64,000 nt of DNA from Acidobacteriota bacterium (GCA_009838525.1 VXRJ01000035.1:207475-271474); one strand, 5' to 3'; counted from the first letter of the stretch, positions 17,412 to 26,505 are shown. The notes: generated from the letters alone by a model not told the origin. Numbers and translations are program-made.

Positions 17412-18431
17412 GTGACGACTCCCGAACTGTCGGTCGTCGTTCCGCTCTACAACGAGGAGCCGAACGTCGCGGACCTGCACCGCGAGCTGACGGACGTGCT
17501 CGATGGGTGGGGCCGGCCGTACGAGCTGATCCTGGTCGACGACGGCAGCACCGACGGGACATTCGAGAGGTTGCGCGCGCTGCACGCGGCGGACCCGCGC
17601 CTCAGAGTGCTTCGCCTGCGCCGGAATTTCGGCCAGACCGCGGCGTTCGCGGCGGGCTTTGCGCATGCGCGGGGACGCCTGATAGCCACCGCGGACGGCG
17701 ACCTGCAGAACGACCCGGGCGACCTGCCGGCGATGGTCGACCTGCTGAACGACGACAATGACATCGTCTGCGGCTGGCGCCGCGACCGGAAGGACCCGTG
17801 GCTCACCCGCCGCCTCCCGTCGCGGTTGGCGAACTGGATCATTTCGCGTACCACCGGCGTTCGGCTGCACGATTACGGCTGCTCGCTCAAGGTTTTCCGC
17901 GGCGACGTCGTCCGCTCGATGCGCCTCTATGGCGAGATGCACCGGTTCATGCCGGCGATCGCGAGCGAGCAGGGAGTGCGGATCACCGAGATGGTGGTGA
18001 ACCACCGCGCGCGGCGCGCCGGCCAGTCCAAGTACGGGTTGTCACGCACGGTGCGCGTCGTGCTCGACCTGTTCACGGTGAAATTCCTCCTGACCTACTC
18101 GACGCGTCCGCTCCAGATGTTCGGTCCTCCCGGGCTGCTCCTGGGTGCGATCGGCGTCGTGCTGACCGGCTACCTGGGCTATATCCGGCTGTTCACGGAC
18201 CAGGGGATCGCCGACCGACCCTTGCTTCTGCTGGCCATCCTGCTGATCTTCGCCGGCATGCAACTGGTCACGCTCGGATTGCTGGCCGAACTCCAGGCGC
18301 GCACCTACCACGAGTCCCAGGGCAAGCCCATCTTTGCCGTGCGGGAGCGGCTCGAACCGCCCGCCGATGCCCCGCGGTCGGAGACGGCTCCGCTTGGCGC
18401 CGAAGCCGAAGTGCGGCAGCCCGTTCGGTGA
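17412..18431 (+). CDS. GT2 glycosyltransferase, dolichol-phosphate mannosyltransferase/ArnC-like
   Basis: 339 residues. The N-terminal GT-A domain shows LSVVVPLYNEE (6-16), VDDGSTDG (42-49) and ADGDLQNDP (94-102, DxD-equivalent), all hallmarks of polyisoprenyl-phosphate sugar transferases. Two TM helices at the C-terminus (about 235-255 and 270-295) anchor it in the inner membrane, as in ArnC and GtrB, with a short cytoplasmic tail. It likely loads a hexose onto undecaprenyl phosphate for a periplasmic GT-C acceptor enzyme; the GT-C-like protein at 21095 is a possible partner (inference). Start by -10 box and full family N-terminus. Confidence 0.85.
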   Translation: MTTPELSVVVPLYNEEPNVADLHRELTDVLDGWGRPYELILVDDGSTDGTFERLRALHAADPRLRVLRLRRNFGQTAAFAAGFAHARGRLIATADGDLQNDPGDLPAMVDLLNDDNDIVCGWRRDRKDPWLTRRLPSRLANWIISRTTGVRLHDYGCSLKVFRGDVVRSMRLYGEMHRFMPAIASEQGVRITEMVVNHRARRAGQSKYGLSRTVRVVLDLFTVKFLLTYSTRPLQMFGPPGLLLGAIGVVLTGYLGYIRLFTDQGIADRPLLLLAILLIFAGMQLVTLGLLAELQARTYHESQGKPIFAVRERLEPPADAPRSETAPLGAEAEVRQPVR

Positions 18432-18441
18432 TCGTCCCGTG

Positions 18442-19218
18442 ATGCGAAACCGGTCTTGCCTTCTGTCCGGCATCGTCGCCCTGAGTTGTCTCCTGACGGG
18501 CGTGACCCCGGCCACCGCCCAGGAAGCGACCCCGCCCGCCGCCCAGGCGCCGCGCATCACGGTGCAACTGAACGGCGCGTTCCAGGCGGCGCCGTCCGCT
18601 TTCGGCGCTCGTTCCACCGAGCAGGCCTACGGCGAGGAGGCGACGTTCGAAACGCTCCACTCACTCGACGGCGGTCCGACGGCGGATGCCAGCCTGATGC
18701 TTCACCTGGACGATCGCTTCGGGTTGGGCGCAGCCGTCAGCTGGATGCGGGTCGCGGACACGGCAACATTTGCCGGTGCGGTGCCGCATCCGCTGGAGGC
18801 CGAACGGCCCCGCATGCCGCCGCCGCAGGAGTTCGCCTTCGAGCGCGAGGAGCTTGCGGTCCACCTGTTCGCGGCCTGGCGGATACCACTGAGCGAGCGG
18901 ATGGAGTTGACCCTTTCCGGCGGACCAACCGCCGTCAACGTGACGCAGGACACCGTGGTGGGATTGCTCTTCCGGGAGGGGGCGCCCCCGGACTTCGAGC
19001 AGATAGGGCTCGAAGCGGAGACGGGCGAGCAGCGGCGCAACGCCATCGGTGGCCACGTCGGGATCGACTTGGTGTTCATGGCGACCCGGCACCTGGGCTT
19101 CGGCTACTTCGTTCGATTCGCCCGGGCGACGGTCGAGCTGCCGGGCCGGGGCGAGGCGACGATCACCGCCAACGCCGGCAACGTCCAGACCGGCGCGGGC
19201 TTCCGTTTCCGCTTCTGA
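18442..19218 (+). CDS. Outer-membrane beta-barrel protein (paralogue of 31431 product)
   Basis: 258 residues, not assigned to a named family. Signal peptide about 1-27 (PATAQE); mature protein is made of alternating strands and ends in GAGFRFRF, with the terminal Phe of outer-membrane barrels. Its last ~60 residues match the product of 31431-32192 (pattern G-D-hydrophobic, T-R-LG-G, R-x-GxxTVE, PG, GxxFRFRF), so the two are paralogues. It starts 10 nt after the glycosyltransferase stop and is likely in the same transcript. No Shine-Dalgarno sequence; GTG at 18439 is an alternative start. Converges on the SGNH hydrolase gene. Confidence 0.7.
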   Translation: MRNRSCLLSGIVALSCLLTGVTPATAQEATPPAAQAPRITVQLNGAFQAAPSAFGARSTEQAYGEEATFETLHSLDGGPTADASLMLHLDDRFGLGAAVSWMRVADTATFAGAVPHPLEAERPRMPPPQEFAFEREELAVHLFAAWRIPLSERMELTLSGGPTAVNVTQDTVVGLLFREGAPPDFEQIGLEAETGEQRRNAIGGHVGIDLVFMATRHLGFGYFVRFARATVELPGRGEATITANAGNVQTGAGFRFRF

Positions 19219-19266
19219 GCGAGGCGGCCGCGCGACCGGACGCGTCCGCGCGACGGAACGCGTCCG

Positions 19267-20298
19267 TCAACGCGGGTCGCGCGACAATCGCGGCTGGCCA
19301 TCGGCGGCGTCGAGTTCGTACAGCGCCTTCAGTTCCTCGAAGAAGCCTCGTGCGACGAGGGCGTAGCCTTCCTGCGTAAGGTGCAGTTCGTCTGCCGCCA
19401 GGCAAGGGAACGAATCGGGGGACCGGCCCATGGGGGCGTCGCTGCAGCGGCCGTCTCGAATGATCCGGTGGACGTCTACCAGAGGCACACGGTTCACTGC
19501 GGCGATCTGGCGGATCTGCTGGTTGTACGGTTCGACCCGGGCAGCCGACGTGTGTCTTGAGCCCTGCGGTGGAATCGTCGCGATGATCGGATCCCGCCCT
19601 CCCTCTCTCGCTGCGAGCGCCATGCGCCGGATCGCGTCGGCCGCGGCCATGCCCTGCTCCCGATCCACGTCGATCGTTCCCTGCATGATGAGTACGACGT
19701 GCGGGTCGTGGCGCCCTAGGGCCGCTTCGAACCGCGGCCGCGCGCCGACCGCGTTGTCGCCCGGCAGCCCCTCGTTCGCGACAGTAATCTCCTGGGTGAG
19801 GTACCGGCTCCGGAGCAGGGTCTCGAGCACGGCCGGATACGCCGTGGTCGGCGTGACGCCGGCGCCGTAGGTCAGGCTGTCACCGAACGCCAGGATCCGG
19901 GTTACCTCAAGCCGGCGGAAGACGGTGACCTCCAGCGAGCAACTGGCGGTCAGTCCCAGTTGGTCTCTTCCCTCGCACGTGACGGCATGCCGGCCGAGGG
20001 GGAATCCGGATCCGGACGGCGGCGTGCAGTTGACGTCAACCGGAGCGAGTCCGCCGACAATCGTCGGCGGATCGAAGGTGACGCGGGCCGGCCCGCCATC
20101 GGGCGATTCGACTGGCGGGCTGACCGGGCAGACGAGAGCGAGGCTTTGCACCCTATCGGGTGGGAACGACGTCGGAGCGGTCGGCTGGGTAGTCGTTTCC
20201 GCGCAACCCGCTCCGGCCAGAAGCAGGCTGAGGATTGCCACCGAGCGGCGTGCGGGATACGGCGCCAAGCGGCGGCGCCAGAGGGGCGTGAGCGACAA
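19267..20298 (-). CDS. SGNH/GDSL-hydrolase lipoprotein with HYR-like domain, GxND motif altered
   Basis: 343 residues starting with TTG. Lipoprotein signal with AGAGC lipobox (Cys about residue 32). Residues ~55-128 form an HYR/Ig-like domain (VTFDPPTIVGGLAPVDVNCTPPSGSGFPLGRHAVTC...SCSLEVTV). The SGNH core follows: block I FGDSLTYG, block II Gly in NEGLPGDN, block V DELHL. Block III, normally GxND, reads MQGTIDVD, so the oxyanion-hole Asn seems replaced by Ile. It may be inactive or use another residue. Expected role would be esterase/deacetylase on surface glycans or lipids. TATAGT lies 8 nt upstream of TTG, supporting this start. Divergent from the methyltransferase at 20410. Confidence 0.75.
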   Translation of the reverse strand: MSLTPLWRRRLAPYPARRSVAILSLLLAGAGCAETTTQPTAPTSFPPDRVQSLALVCPVSPPVESPDGGPARVTFDPPTIVGGLAPVDVNCTPPSGSGFPLGRHAVTCEGRDQLGLTASCSLEVTVFRRLEVTRILAFGDSLTYGAGVTPTTAYPAVLETLLRSRYLTQEITVANEGLPGDNAVGARPRFEAALGRHDPHVVLIMQGTIDVDREQGMAAADAIRRMALAAREGGRDPIIATIPPQGSRHTSAARVEPYNQQIRQIAAVNRVPLVDVHRIIRDGRCSDAPMGRSPDSFPCLAADELHLTQEGYALVARGFFEELKALYELDAADGQPRLSRDPR

Positions 20299-20306
20299 GG
20301 CCCGGT

Positions 20307-20312
20307 ACTATA
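20307..20312 (-). promoter_or_regulatory. -10-like TATAGT, leaderless TTG start
   Basis: On the minus strand TATAGT is followed by 8 nt and the TTG of the SGNH gene at 20298. This spacing supports TTG as the true start. Confidence 0.5.
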
Positions 20313-20394
20313 GCCCGCCGTCGACTGCGGTGTCTGGTGGTCGTGCGCTCAGAGGCCGCGCCGCGGCCGCCTCCATCGGGCGACACTGATGTAG

Positions 20395-20400
20395 TACGCT
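20395..20400 (+). promoter_or_regulatory. -10-like TACGCT, probable leaderless start
   Basis: TACGCT is followed by 9 nt and the ATG at 20410; no Shine-Dalgarno sequence is present. The hexamer match (TAnnnT) is only partial. Confidence 0.35.
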
Positions 20401-20409
20401 CCGACCCGC

Positions 20410-21066
20410 ATGTCGGCGAAGCATGCCTTCGGCAACCGCAGCGCCAACTTCCACGCGCTGCAGGTGAGCGGTGTCCCGCTTCGAGATCGCCGCGTGCTGG
20501 AGATCGGTTGCGGCAACGGCTACCTCAGCGAGTACGTTCGCAGTCTCGGCGCCACTGTCGTCGGTTGCGACATCACACCGCCCGCCGTGCTACCCGACGT
20601 GCAGTTCGTCCAGGCTGACGGTGCGGCGTTGCCGTTCGGACAGCACTTCGACGTCGTCATGAGCTTCGACGTGCTGGAGCACATTCCGGATACTGATCAG
20701 CATCTGCGGGAAGTTCGGCGCGTCCTGCGTCCGGGCGGCTGCTACGTGTTGCAGACACCGAACAAGATGACGAACGTGGTATTCGAGACCATTCGCTGGC
20801 GGAGCTTCACGGCGTGGAAGTCGGATCACTGCTCCCTCCACACGTTTGGCCAACTGCAGAGGCGGTTCCGGGCGGCGGGATTCTCGTTGCAGTTCCTGGA
20901 CGTTCCCGTCGTCAATCGGTATTTCGTCGATAAAGTCCGCTCGCAATTGGGGCAGCTCGGCGTTCTGGCTGTCGCGCTCTTCAATCCGGACCGGTTTCCC
21001 CTTCGTTTCCGGACCAACTTCTACGCCGTTGCTCGGCTTCGTAGCGCCGACGCCGCAGACCGCTAA
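20410..21066 (+). CDS. Class I SAM-dependent methyltransferase
   Basis: 218 residues. SAM-binding motif I VLEIGCGNGYLSEY, followed by DITPPAVLPDVQFVQADGAALPF (motifs II/III), FDVVMSFDVLEHIPD and LRPGGCYVLQTPN, as in Methyltransf_11/UbiE-type enzymes. The substrate is unknown; gene context (sugar transferases, epimerase) suggests a nucleotide sugar, glycan or isoprenoid lipid. It stands alone, divergent from the SGNH gene and convergent with the GT-C-like gene (28-bp gap). Confidence 0.82.
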   Translation: MSAKHAFGNRSANFHALQVSGVPLRDRRVLEIGCGNGYLSEYVRSLGATVVGCDITPPAVLPDVQFVQADGAALPFGQHFDVVMSFDVLEHIPDTDQHLREVRRVLRPGGCYVLQTPNKMTNVVFETIRWRSFTAWKSDHCSLHTFGQLQRRFRAAGFSLQFLDVPVVNRYFVDKVRSQLGQLGVLAVALFNPDRFPLRFRTNFYAVARLRSADAADR

Positions 21067-21094
21067 TCAGATTCGACGAGACCGGCTGCCTTGG

Positions 21095-22942
21095 CTAGAT
21101 CCCGCCGTCAGCGTGCGGCGTCAGGCTGACTTGCGCGCCAAGGTACCGCGCGTCGACCGACCCGAGCCGGCCAAGCTTCGGAATGAAACCGGAGGTGGTT
21201 TCCACGGACAGCACGTACGCCCAGCGCCGCAGGGAGTAGACGCCCCGCGACCGGAGCGTGACCGTCGCCTCGACTCCCGGTTGAAGCTCCAGGGTCGCCG
21301 AGTCGCCTCCCAGGCTGATCGTCGCCCGGTTCGGGACCGGCGACTCGATGGTCACGGTCACCGCATCGAGCGGTTTCGGACTCCGGAGGATGACGTCACC
21401 CCGCCGCCGGCCGTTCACCCAGAACTCGGTGAGGCTCGACGGGTGGACGTTGTGGTCGAGCAGATACATCATCAGCTCCGGCTCCGAGTCGTAGGTAATC
21501 CGGCTGCGCCGCCGGTCGAGCGAAACGGGGAGATCGTTGATCATCGTCAGCTCGACCGGCAGGGCGCGCAGCAGGCCACGCTCGGCGATCAGGTACGGTT
21601 CCTTCGCGGCGCTGAACGGATTGATCAGCACATGCCCGATGAACGCCGTGCCGCCGGCGAACGCGGCGACGGCCGGCATGAACGAGCCAAGCCGCGGCGT
21701 CAGGAACAGGAGCACCGGGTAGACGCTCAGGAAGTACCGGTTGCCCGGCGGTCCCCCTCCGCCCGACCAGGTGTACGGCATGTAGGCCGCGAGGGCGACC
21801 GCCGTGAAGGCGAAGGTCCCCAGGATCGCCCATTGCCACGGGCGCCGGTCGCCACGCACCAGCAGAAACAGCGTCACCGCGACGACGCCGGGAAAAAAGA
21901 ACGGCAGGAACCCGAAGTGCCGGCCGACGACGAAGTAGCGAAGGTTCTCCGCGAGCAGCACGGCGCTACGCGCTAGCGACGGCTCGTCGACGATGATCTC
22001 GTTCGTCGTCATCGCGACGCCGAGCGCGTCGAACGTCGCTTCGGGGCGCTCGAAGGGGTAGGTGTCGTAGAAGGTCTTGCGGTTGCCTCCCTGGTAGTTC
22101 ATCTCGCCGGAGATCGCCGCATTGCTCAGGAAGCCGCCTGCCGTCACGGCGGCGAAGACGACGCCGATCGCCGTGGCGTGCGCGAGCCGCCGCCGGTGCG
22201 CGGCCAGCGCAAGCAGCGGGACGATCAGGAGCACGTGCGACGGCTTGGAGAAGGTGATGAGCCCCAGGATTGCCGCCGCGGCGATGTCGGATGCCGGTCC
22301 GCGGAGGAAGGCGCCCCAGGGGCCGTCGCGCGGCGGCGCCACTTCCTTGTAGCACCAGAGGAAGTAGGCGAATGTCACCGCCGCGACATGGAAGAAGTCG
22401 GAGCTGAGAAAGACCGCGTGCACGGGCACGATCGACACGCCGAAGAAAGCGAGGACGTACAGGAGTGCGGGGCCGGGCCGCGACCGCGCCGCTACGAACG
22501 CGTAGGCCGCGAAGCCCATCCCCGCAAAAAGGAGGACATGCAGGACGAACATCCCGTTCAGGCCGAAAAGGCGGACGAACGGCGCCGCAATAACCGAATA
22601 GACGTACGCCTTGCCGAAGTAGAGCCGGTCGTACCCCGCCTGGTCGCCCGCACCGGTCTTCAGGAAGATCCCCGACGGGCCTTCTTCGTACACCTCGTAG
22701 AAGCGGGCGATGTCTTCCGTCTCGTAGACGAGGTCGCCGTCGTACGCGGCGCTGAGCGCCATGGCGACGTACGTTGCCTCGTCGCCCTTGAGTCCGAAGC
22801 CGGTTCGGGCGATGTCGATCGACAGTGCGCCGCACGCCCCGGCAAACAGCAGCAGGATCGCGGCGAGACGGCCGGTATCCCAACGGCGCGGCGCGGGCGG
22901 CGGGGTAGCAGCGGGCGCGAGGTCGCCGGTTTCGATCGGCAT
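21095..22942 (-). CDS. Multi-pass membrane protein, GT-C glycosyltransferase-like
   Basis: 615 residues with about ten to twelve predicted TM helices between residues 30 and 470 and a C-terminal ~130-residue soluble, beta-rich domain. The first periplasmic loop contains GLKGDEATYVAMA, an Asp-Glu pair in the position used as catalytic acid in GT-C enzymes (ArnT/PMT-like). That and the setting at the end of a GT operon suggest sugar transfer from a polyprenyl-phosphate sugar in the periplasm, with the C-terminal domain perhaps binding the acceptor. No family name can be fixed. It follows the GT4 gene after 14 nt in the same operon (26365 to 21095). Confidence 0.65.
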   Translation of the reverse strand: MPIETGDLAPAATPPPAPRRWDTGRLAAILLLFAGACGALSIDIARTGFGLKGDEATYVAMALSAAYDGDLVYETEDIARFYEVYEEGPSGIFLKTGAGDQAGYDRLYFGKAYVYSVIAAPFVRLFGLNGMFVLHVLLFAGMGFAAYAFVAARSRPGPALLYVLAFFGVSIVPVHAVFLSSDFFHVAAVTFAYFLWCYKEVAPPRDGPWGAFLRGPASDIAAAAILGLITFSKPSHVLLIVPLLALAAHRRRLAHATAIGVVFAAVTAGGFLSNAAISGEMNYQGGNRKTFYDTYPFERPEATFDALGVAMTTNEIIVDEPSLARSAVLLAENLRYFVVGRHFGFLPFFFPGVVAVTLFLLVRGDRRPWQWAILGTFAFTAVALAAYMPYTWSGGGGPPGNRYFLSVYPVLLFLTPRLGSFMPAVAAFAGGTAFIGHVLINPFSAAKEPYLIAERGLLRALPVELTMINDLPVSLDRRRSRITYDSEPELMMYLLDHNVHPSSLTEFWVNGRRRGDVILRSPKPLDAVTVTIESPVPNRATISLGGDSATLELQPGVEATVTLRSRGVYSLRRWAYVLSVETTSGFIPKLGRLGSVDARYLGAQVSLTPHADGGI

Positions 22943-22956
22943 GGCTCGTCGCCCAA

Positions 22957-24168
22957 TTATGAAGGATGGGCCGTCGCCGTCAGAAACTCCAGGTCGGCGT
23001 CGGCCAGGCCGCGGGGCCGCCCCTCCCGCCGGCGCGTATCCATCAGCTCGTAGAGCCGCTCCATCTTTCGGACGAACGTGCGGATGTCGTACCCGGCCCC
23101 GGTCGTTTTGGCGGCCGCGGCCAGCGTGGCCCGGCGGTCCGGGTCGCCCAGCAGCCGAAGGATGGCGTCGGCGAGCGCCGGCGCGTCGCGCTTGGGGACG
23201 ACGACGGCGTCGTGTCCGTCATGCAGGATGTCTGACAGCCCGTCGGCGTCGGTCGCGACGATTGGCCGGCCGGCGGCAAGCGCTTCGAACGCGGTGAGGG
23301 GCGTCCCTTCCCAAAGCGAGGGGAAGACAACGAGGTCGAAGGCGCTGAGCGCCCCCGCGACGTCGCGCGTGAAGCCGGGAAAGTGGACCCGTTCCGCCAC
23401 GTTCAGCTCACGGGCCTGCCGTTCGAGGTCGGCCTGCAGCTCGCCTTCGCCGACGATGCAGACATGGACGTCGGGTGCGGCGTCGAGCACGCGCGGCGCC
23501 GCCGCGACCAGGTACTCGTTGCCCTTGGATGGCATGAGCCGGGTGATGGTTCCGACGATTCGGCCGTCGGCGGGAAGGCCAAGCGCCGTCCGCGTCGCTC
23601 GAACCTCCGCGTCGCTGCTGGATCGCGCAAACTCCGCGACGGGCGCTCCGAGGTAGACGACGCGCGTGCGCGCCGGGGGTACGAGGCGCGCGCGGGTGAC
23701 GAAGTCCGCGGTCGAGCGCGACACGGCGACCGCCAGGTCGGTGTAAGGCGCAAGCAACCGGTCCGCCACCTTCTGGAACCAGGGCGTATCGGTGAGGTTC
23801 GCGTGTTCGTGGAGCAGCGCCGGCAAGCCGCGCCGCGCCGCGGCGAGGCGTCCGAACGTCGTGGCGCCGTAGCCATGCAGGTGCAGGACGTCCGCGTCGC
23901 GCCGGTCCAGCTCCGCCAGCAGCGCCGGCAGCGTCATCGGATCGAACTTGGACCGCGACAGGTAGGTCACGTCGACACCGTAGTCCTCCAGCCGATCCCC
24001 GGACGTGTCGGGCGCCCGCAGGCTGATCAGCGTAACGTTGAAGCGCGTCACGTCGAACGCCGGGATCATCCAGGCGAACAGCCGCTTGACGCCGTGCATG
24101 CGCGAGCCGGGCCACCCGAGGTGATCGCAGATCTGGACGATGTTCAGACGCCGGTCCGTCACAGCCAT
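22957..24168 (-). CDS. GT4-family glycosyltransferase
   Basis: 403 residues with GT-B fold. The N-terminal half (NIVQICDHLGWPGSRMHGVKRLF... VLHLHGYGATTFGR... LLHEHANL) matches the acceptor domain; the C-terminal half has GTITRLMPSKGNEYLVAAAPRVL, VCIVGEGELQADL and the donor-binding EGTPLTAFEALAAGRPIVATDADGLSDIL (E-x7-E) of GT4 enzymes. It transfers a sugar in the cytoplasm, likely during build-up of a surface polysaccharide or glycolipid. Its start overlaps the end of the epimerase gene by 10 nt, and the next gene lies 14 nt on, so it is an internal gene of the operon. Confidence 0.85.
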   Translation of the reverse strand: MAVTDRRLNIVQICDHLGWPGSRMHGVKRLFAWMIPAFDVTRFNVTLISLRAPDTSGDRLEDYGVDVTYLSRSKFDPMTLPALLAELDRRDADVLHLHGYGATTFGRLAAARRGLPALLHEHANLTDTPWFQKVADRLLAPYTDLAVAVSRSTADFVTRARLVPPARTRVVYLGAPVAEFARSSSDAEVRATRTALGLPADGRIVGTITRLMPSKGNEYLVAAAPRVLDAAPDVHVCIVGEGELQADLERQARELNVAERVHFPGFTRDVAGALSAFDLVVFPSLWEGTPLTAFEALAAGRPIVATDADGLSDILHDGHDAVVVPKRDAPALADAILRLLGDPDRRATLAAAAKTTGAGYDIRTFVRKMERLYELMDTRRREGRPRGLADADLEFLTATAHPS

Positions 24169-25145
24169 CCCCTTTCACGGTACCCGACGGCGGTCCGGTG
24201 GATCCCCTCCGGCAGATCGATCGCCGGTTCGAAGCCGAGTTCAAGGCGGGCGCGCGATCCGTCGAAGGCGCGGCTCTTGGTGAAGAAATCGACGCGGCGG
24301 CGGTAGAGTGGCGGCTCGATCCGGAACGGGACGCAGAGCAACTCGCAAAGCGCTCCCGCCAGCCAGACCGGGGCCACCGGGATTCGCCAGCGGGGTGGTG
24401 GGACACCGAACTCCGCCGCGATCATCCCGACCAGCTCGGCGAGGGTCGTGTAGCGCGGTCCGGCCAGCAGGTAGGTCCGCCCGGCGGCGGCAGGAATCTC
24501 GCCACAGCGCCGGAAGCCCTCGACCAGGTCATCGATGTAGGTGAGGTGATAGAACACCTCTCCGCGCCCGATCATCGGAAAGCGGCGGCGCGCAATCGCC
24601 CGGAACATCTTCAGGAAGCGGGTGTCGCCGGGCCCATAGATACCGATGGGCCGGGCGACCACGACCTCCAGGCCGTCCGCCTCGCCCTCCGCCCGCGCGA
24701 TCCGCTCACCTTCGAGCTTCGATGCCTGGTAGACGTCGCCCGGCGCGAGCGGGGCGTCCTCGTTCGCCGGGGGCCGTTCAATGTGGCCGTGCACGCCGCC
24801 CGTGCTGCAGTGGACGAAGCGACGCGCGCCCGCCTTTCGCGCCGCCGCTATCAGAGCCCGCGTGCCCTCCGCGTTCACTGCGTGGTACGCGGAGTCGGAA
24901 TGTCCCGCCGTCCGGTAGGTGGCGGCGATGTGGTAGACGATGTCCACGCCTTCGCAGGCGGGCGGGAGCGATGCGGCGTCGGTCAGGTCGCCGGCGACGA
25001 TCGCGACGCCATTCGCCGACAGCGCCCCGGCTCGGTCCCGGCTCGCCGGACGGACAAGGCCGCGGACCGACTGCCCCCGTTCCGCGAGGTGCCGGGCGAG
25101 ATGACCGCCCGTGAAACCCGTCACGCCGGTGACCAGGACACTCAC
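24159..25145 (-). CDS. NAD-dependent epimerase/dehydratase family protein
   Basis: 328 residues, extended SDR fold. Nucleotide-binding GVTGFTGGHL (7-16) is the GxxGxxG variant; catalytic Ser/Thr in HCSTGGVHG and YQASK (YxxxK) are present; the domain ends with substrate-binding helices. Comparable to dihydroflavonol-4-reductase-like or hopanoid/sugar-modifying SDRs (HpnA-like); the lack of a clear sugar-epimerase signature leaves the substrate open. Start ATG overlaps the preceding GT4 stop by 4 nt and its own end overlaps the next GT4 by 10 nt, so translation is coupled. Confidence 0.82.
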   Translation of the reverse strand: MSVLVTGVTGFTGGHLARHLAERGQSVRGLVRPASRDRAGALSANGVAIVAGDLTDAASLPPACEGVDIVYHIAATYRTAGHSDSAYHAVNAEGTRALIAAARKAGARRFVHCSTGGVHGHIERPPANEDAPLAPGDVYQASKLEGERIARAEGEADGLEVVVARPIGIYGPGDTRFLKMFRAIARRRFPMIGRGEVFYHLTYIDDLVEGFRRCGEIPAAAGRTYLLAGPRYTTLAELVGMIAAEFGVPPPRWRIPVAPVWLAGALCELLCVPFRIEPPLYRRRVDFFTKSRAFDGSRARLELGFEPAIDLPEGIHRTAVGYRERGWL

Positions 25146-26365
25146 GCCCGGCCCGTCTCCGTCCCCGGGCCGTCGCCGGCGTCGGGCGGCGTGTCGAGCA
25201 GGTGCGCGTAGGCGGCCGCCGTGCGCGACAGGTAGGAGGCCCGGCTGTAACGCACCTCGGCGAGGGCGCGTGCCGCCTCGGCCAACCGCGTCCGTTCCTC
25301 CGGCTGATCGATCAGTTCCGCCATTCCCTCGGCGAGGGCGACGGGATCCGGCGGCACGAGCCGCGCCGTCTCCGGGGTCAGCACCTGAGTGTGCGTGCGT
25401 AGGTCGGTCGCCAGGATCGGCCGTCCGGATCGGAGGTACGAGTAGATCTTGAGTGGCGTGTTAGTGCCGCTGATTCTCGGCGAAACCAGGATGTCGCAGG
25501 CCGCGACGAAGCTGGGAATCTCCTCTGGCGGGCGCTGTCCGGCAAAGACCAGGGGGCTGCCGGCCCGTTCGGCCCGGACCCGGGCGGCGTCCACCTGGAC
25601 CGGAGTGCCGCCGGCGACGAGGACGCACGCGTCGGGGTGCGTGACGTGGAGGCGTGCTGCGGCGTCAATCAACAGGTCCAGACCCTGGTACGGTTCGAAG
25701 GTTCCGGCATAGAGGAGCACCGGCTGATCCGCCTCGAGCCCGTAGCGTGCGCGCAGCGCATCCCGCGGCGTCCCGGCAGCGTGATCAACGTCGCCCCCCA
25801 TCACGTTCTCGATGAGTCGGGCGCGGTCGCCCGCGCCGAGCGCGATTGCCGTGTCCTGCAACTCCGGGCAAATCGTGACGACTACCCGCGAACGCTCCAC
25901 CATGGTCCGTTCCGCCCATTCGAAGAGTCGCTGCGCCACCGCCAGCCGCGTGTAGCGGAAGTTGCGGAGTTGCTGCGGCAGGCTGGAGTGCATGTCGTAC
26001 AGGTGCGGCACGCCGATCCAGGACGCGAGCCAGACCCCGAGCAATCCCGCCTCCTCGTGCGAGTGGATCGCCGCGTAGCGCCGGTTGAACGCCAGGCGCG
26101 TCGCCGTGATCGTCAGCAGCAGGTCGAGAAAGACCTTCACGATCGAAGGACCGACCGGCACGCGCCGGACGAACGGCAGCCGGGCGCAACGGTGAATCTC
26201 CAGGTTCTGGATCGCGACATCGGCGCCCAGGGGGTAGGTCACCAGGTCGATCCGGTATCCTAGTTCCGACAGCGCCTTGATTCGGTGATACTCGCTGAAA
26301 GGGGTGCCTCGCGGCTCGAAGAACGGTTCGGGCGCGAGCATCAGGATCCGAGCGGAAGCGTTCAC
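25142..26365 (-). CDS. GT4-family glycosyltransferase, first gene of the operon
   Basis: 407 residues from a GTG start (VNASARILMLAPEPFFEPRGTPFSEY). GT-B features: IHSHEEAGLLG in the acceptor half, LLYAGTFEPYQGLDLLIDAAARL and the GTNTPLKIYSYLRSGRPILATDLRTHTQVL donor site. Longer frames reach 26485 but the extension is Pro/Arg-rich and unlike the family start. It is the promoter-proximal gene of the four-gene reverse operon (25142, 24159, 22957, 21095). A -10-like TATACT 63 nt upstream fits a short leader. Confidence 0.82.
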   Translation of the reverse strand: MNASARILMLAPEPFFEPRGTPFSEYHRIKALSELGYRIDLVTYPLGADVAIQNLEIHRCARLPFVRRVPVGPSIVKVFLDLLLTITATRLAFNRRYAAIHSHEEAGLLGVWLASWIGVPHLYDMHSSLPQQLRNFRYTRLAVAQRLFEWAERTMVERSRVVVTICPELQDTAIALGAGDRARLIENVMGGDVDHAAGTPRDALRARYGLEADQPVLLYAGTFEPYQGLDLLIDAAARLHVTHPDACVLVAGGTPVQVDAARVRAERAGSPLVFAGQRPPEEIPSFVAACDILVSPRISGTNTPLKIYSYLRSGRPILATDLRTHTQVLTPETARLVPPDPVALAEGMAELIDQPEERTRLAEAARALAEVRYSRASYLSRTAAAYAHLLDTPPDAGDGPGTETGRA

Positions 26366-26428
26366 GCTGTTCGGCCGTCCCGGCGGGCTGGTCGGTGGCC
26401 TGAATCGGCCTCGCCCTGAAGCCCGCGC

Positions 26429-26434
26429 AGTATA
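26429..26434 (-). promoter_or_regulatory. -10-like TATACT for the reverse sugar-transfer operon
   Basis: Minus-strand TATACT, 63 nt before the GTG of the first GT4 gene. Unlike most promoters here it would give a leader of about 55 nt. Confidence 0.4.
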
Positions 26435-26505
26435 GCACGCCGGCCGCCGGTGACCCGTCGGGCTGCTGTCACCGACGGGAACCAATCATCCGATAACGAG
26501 GGAGA

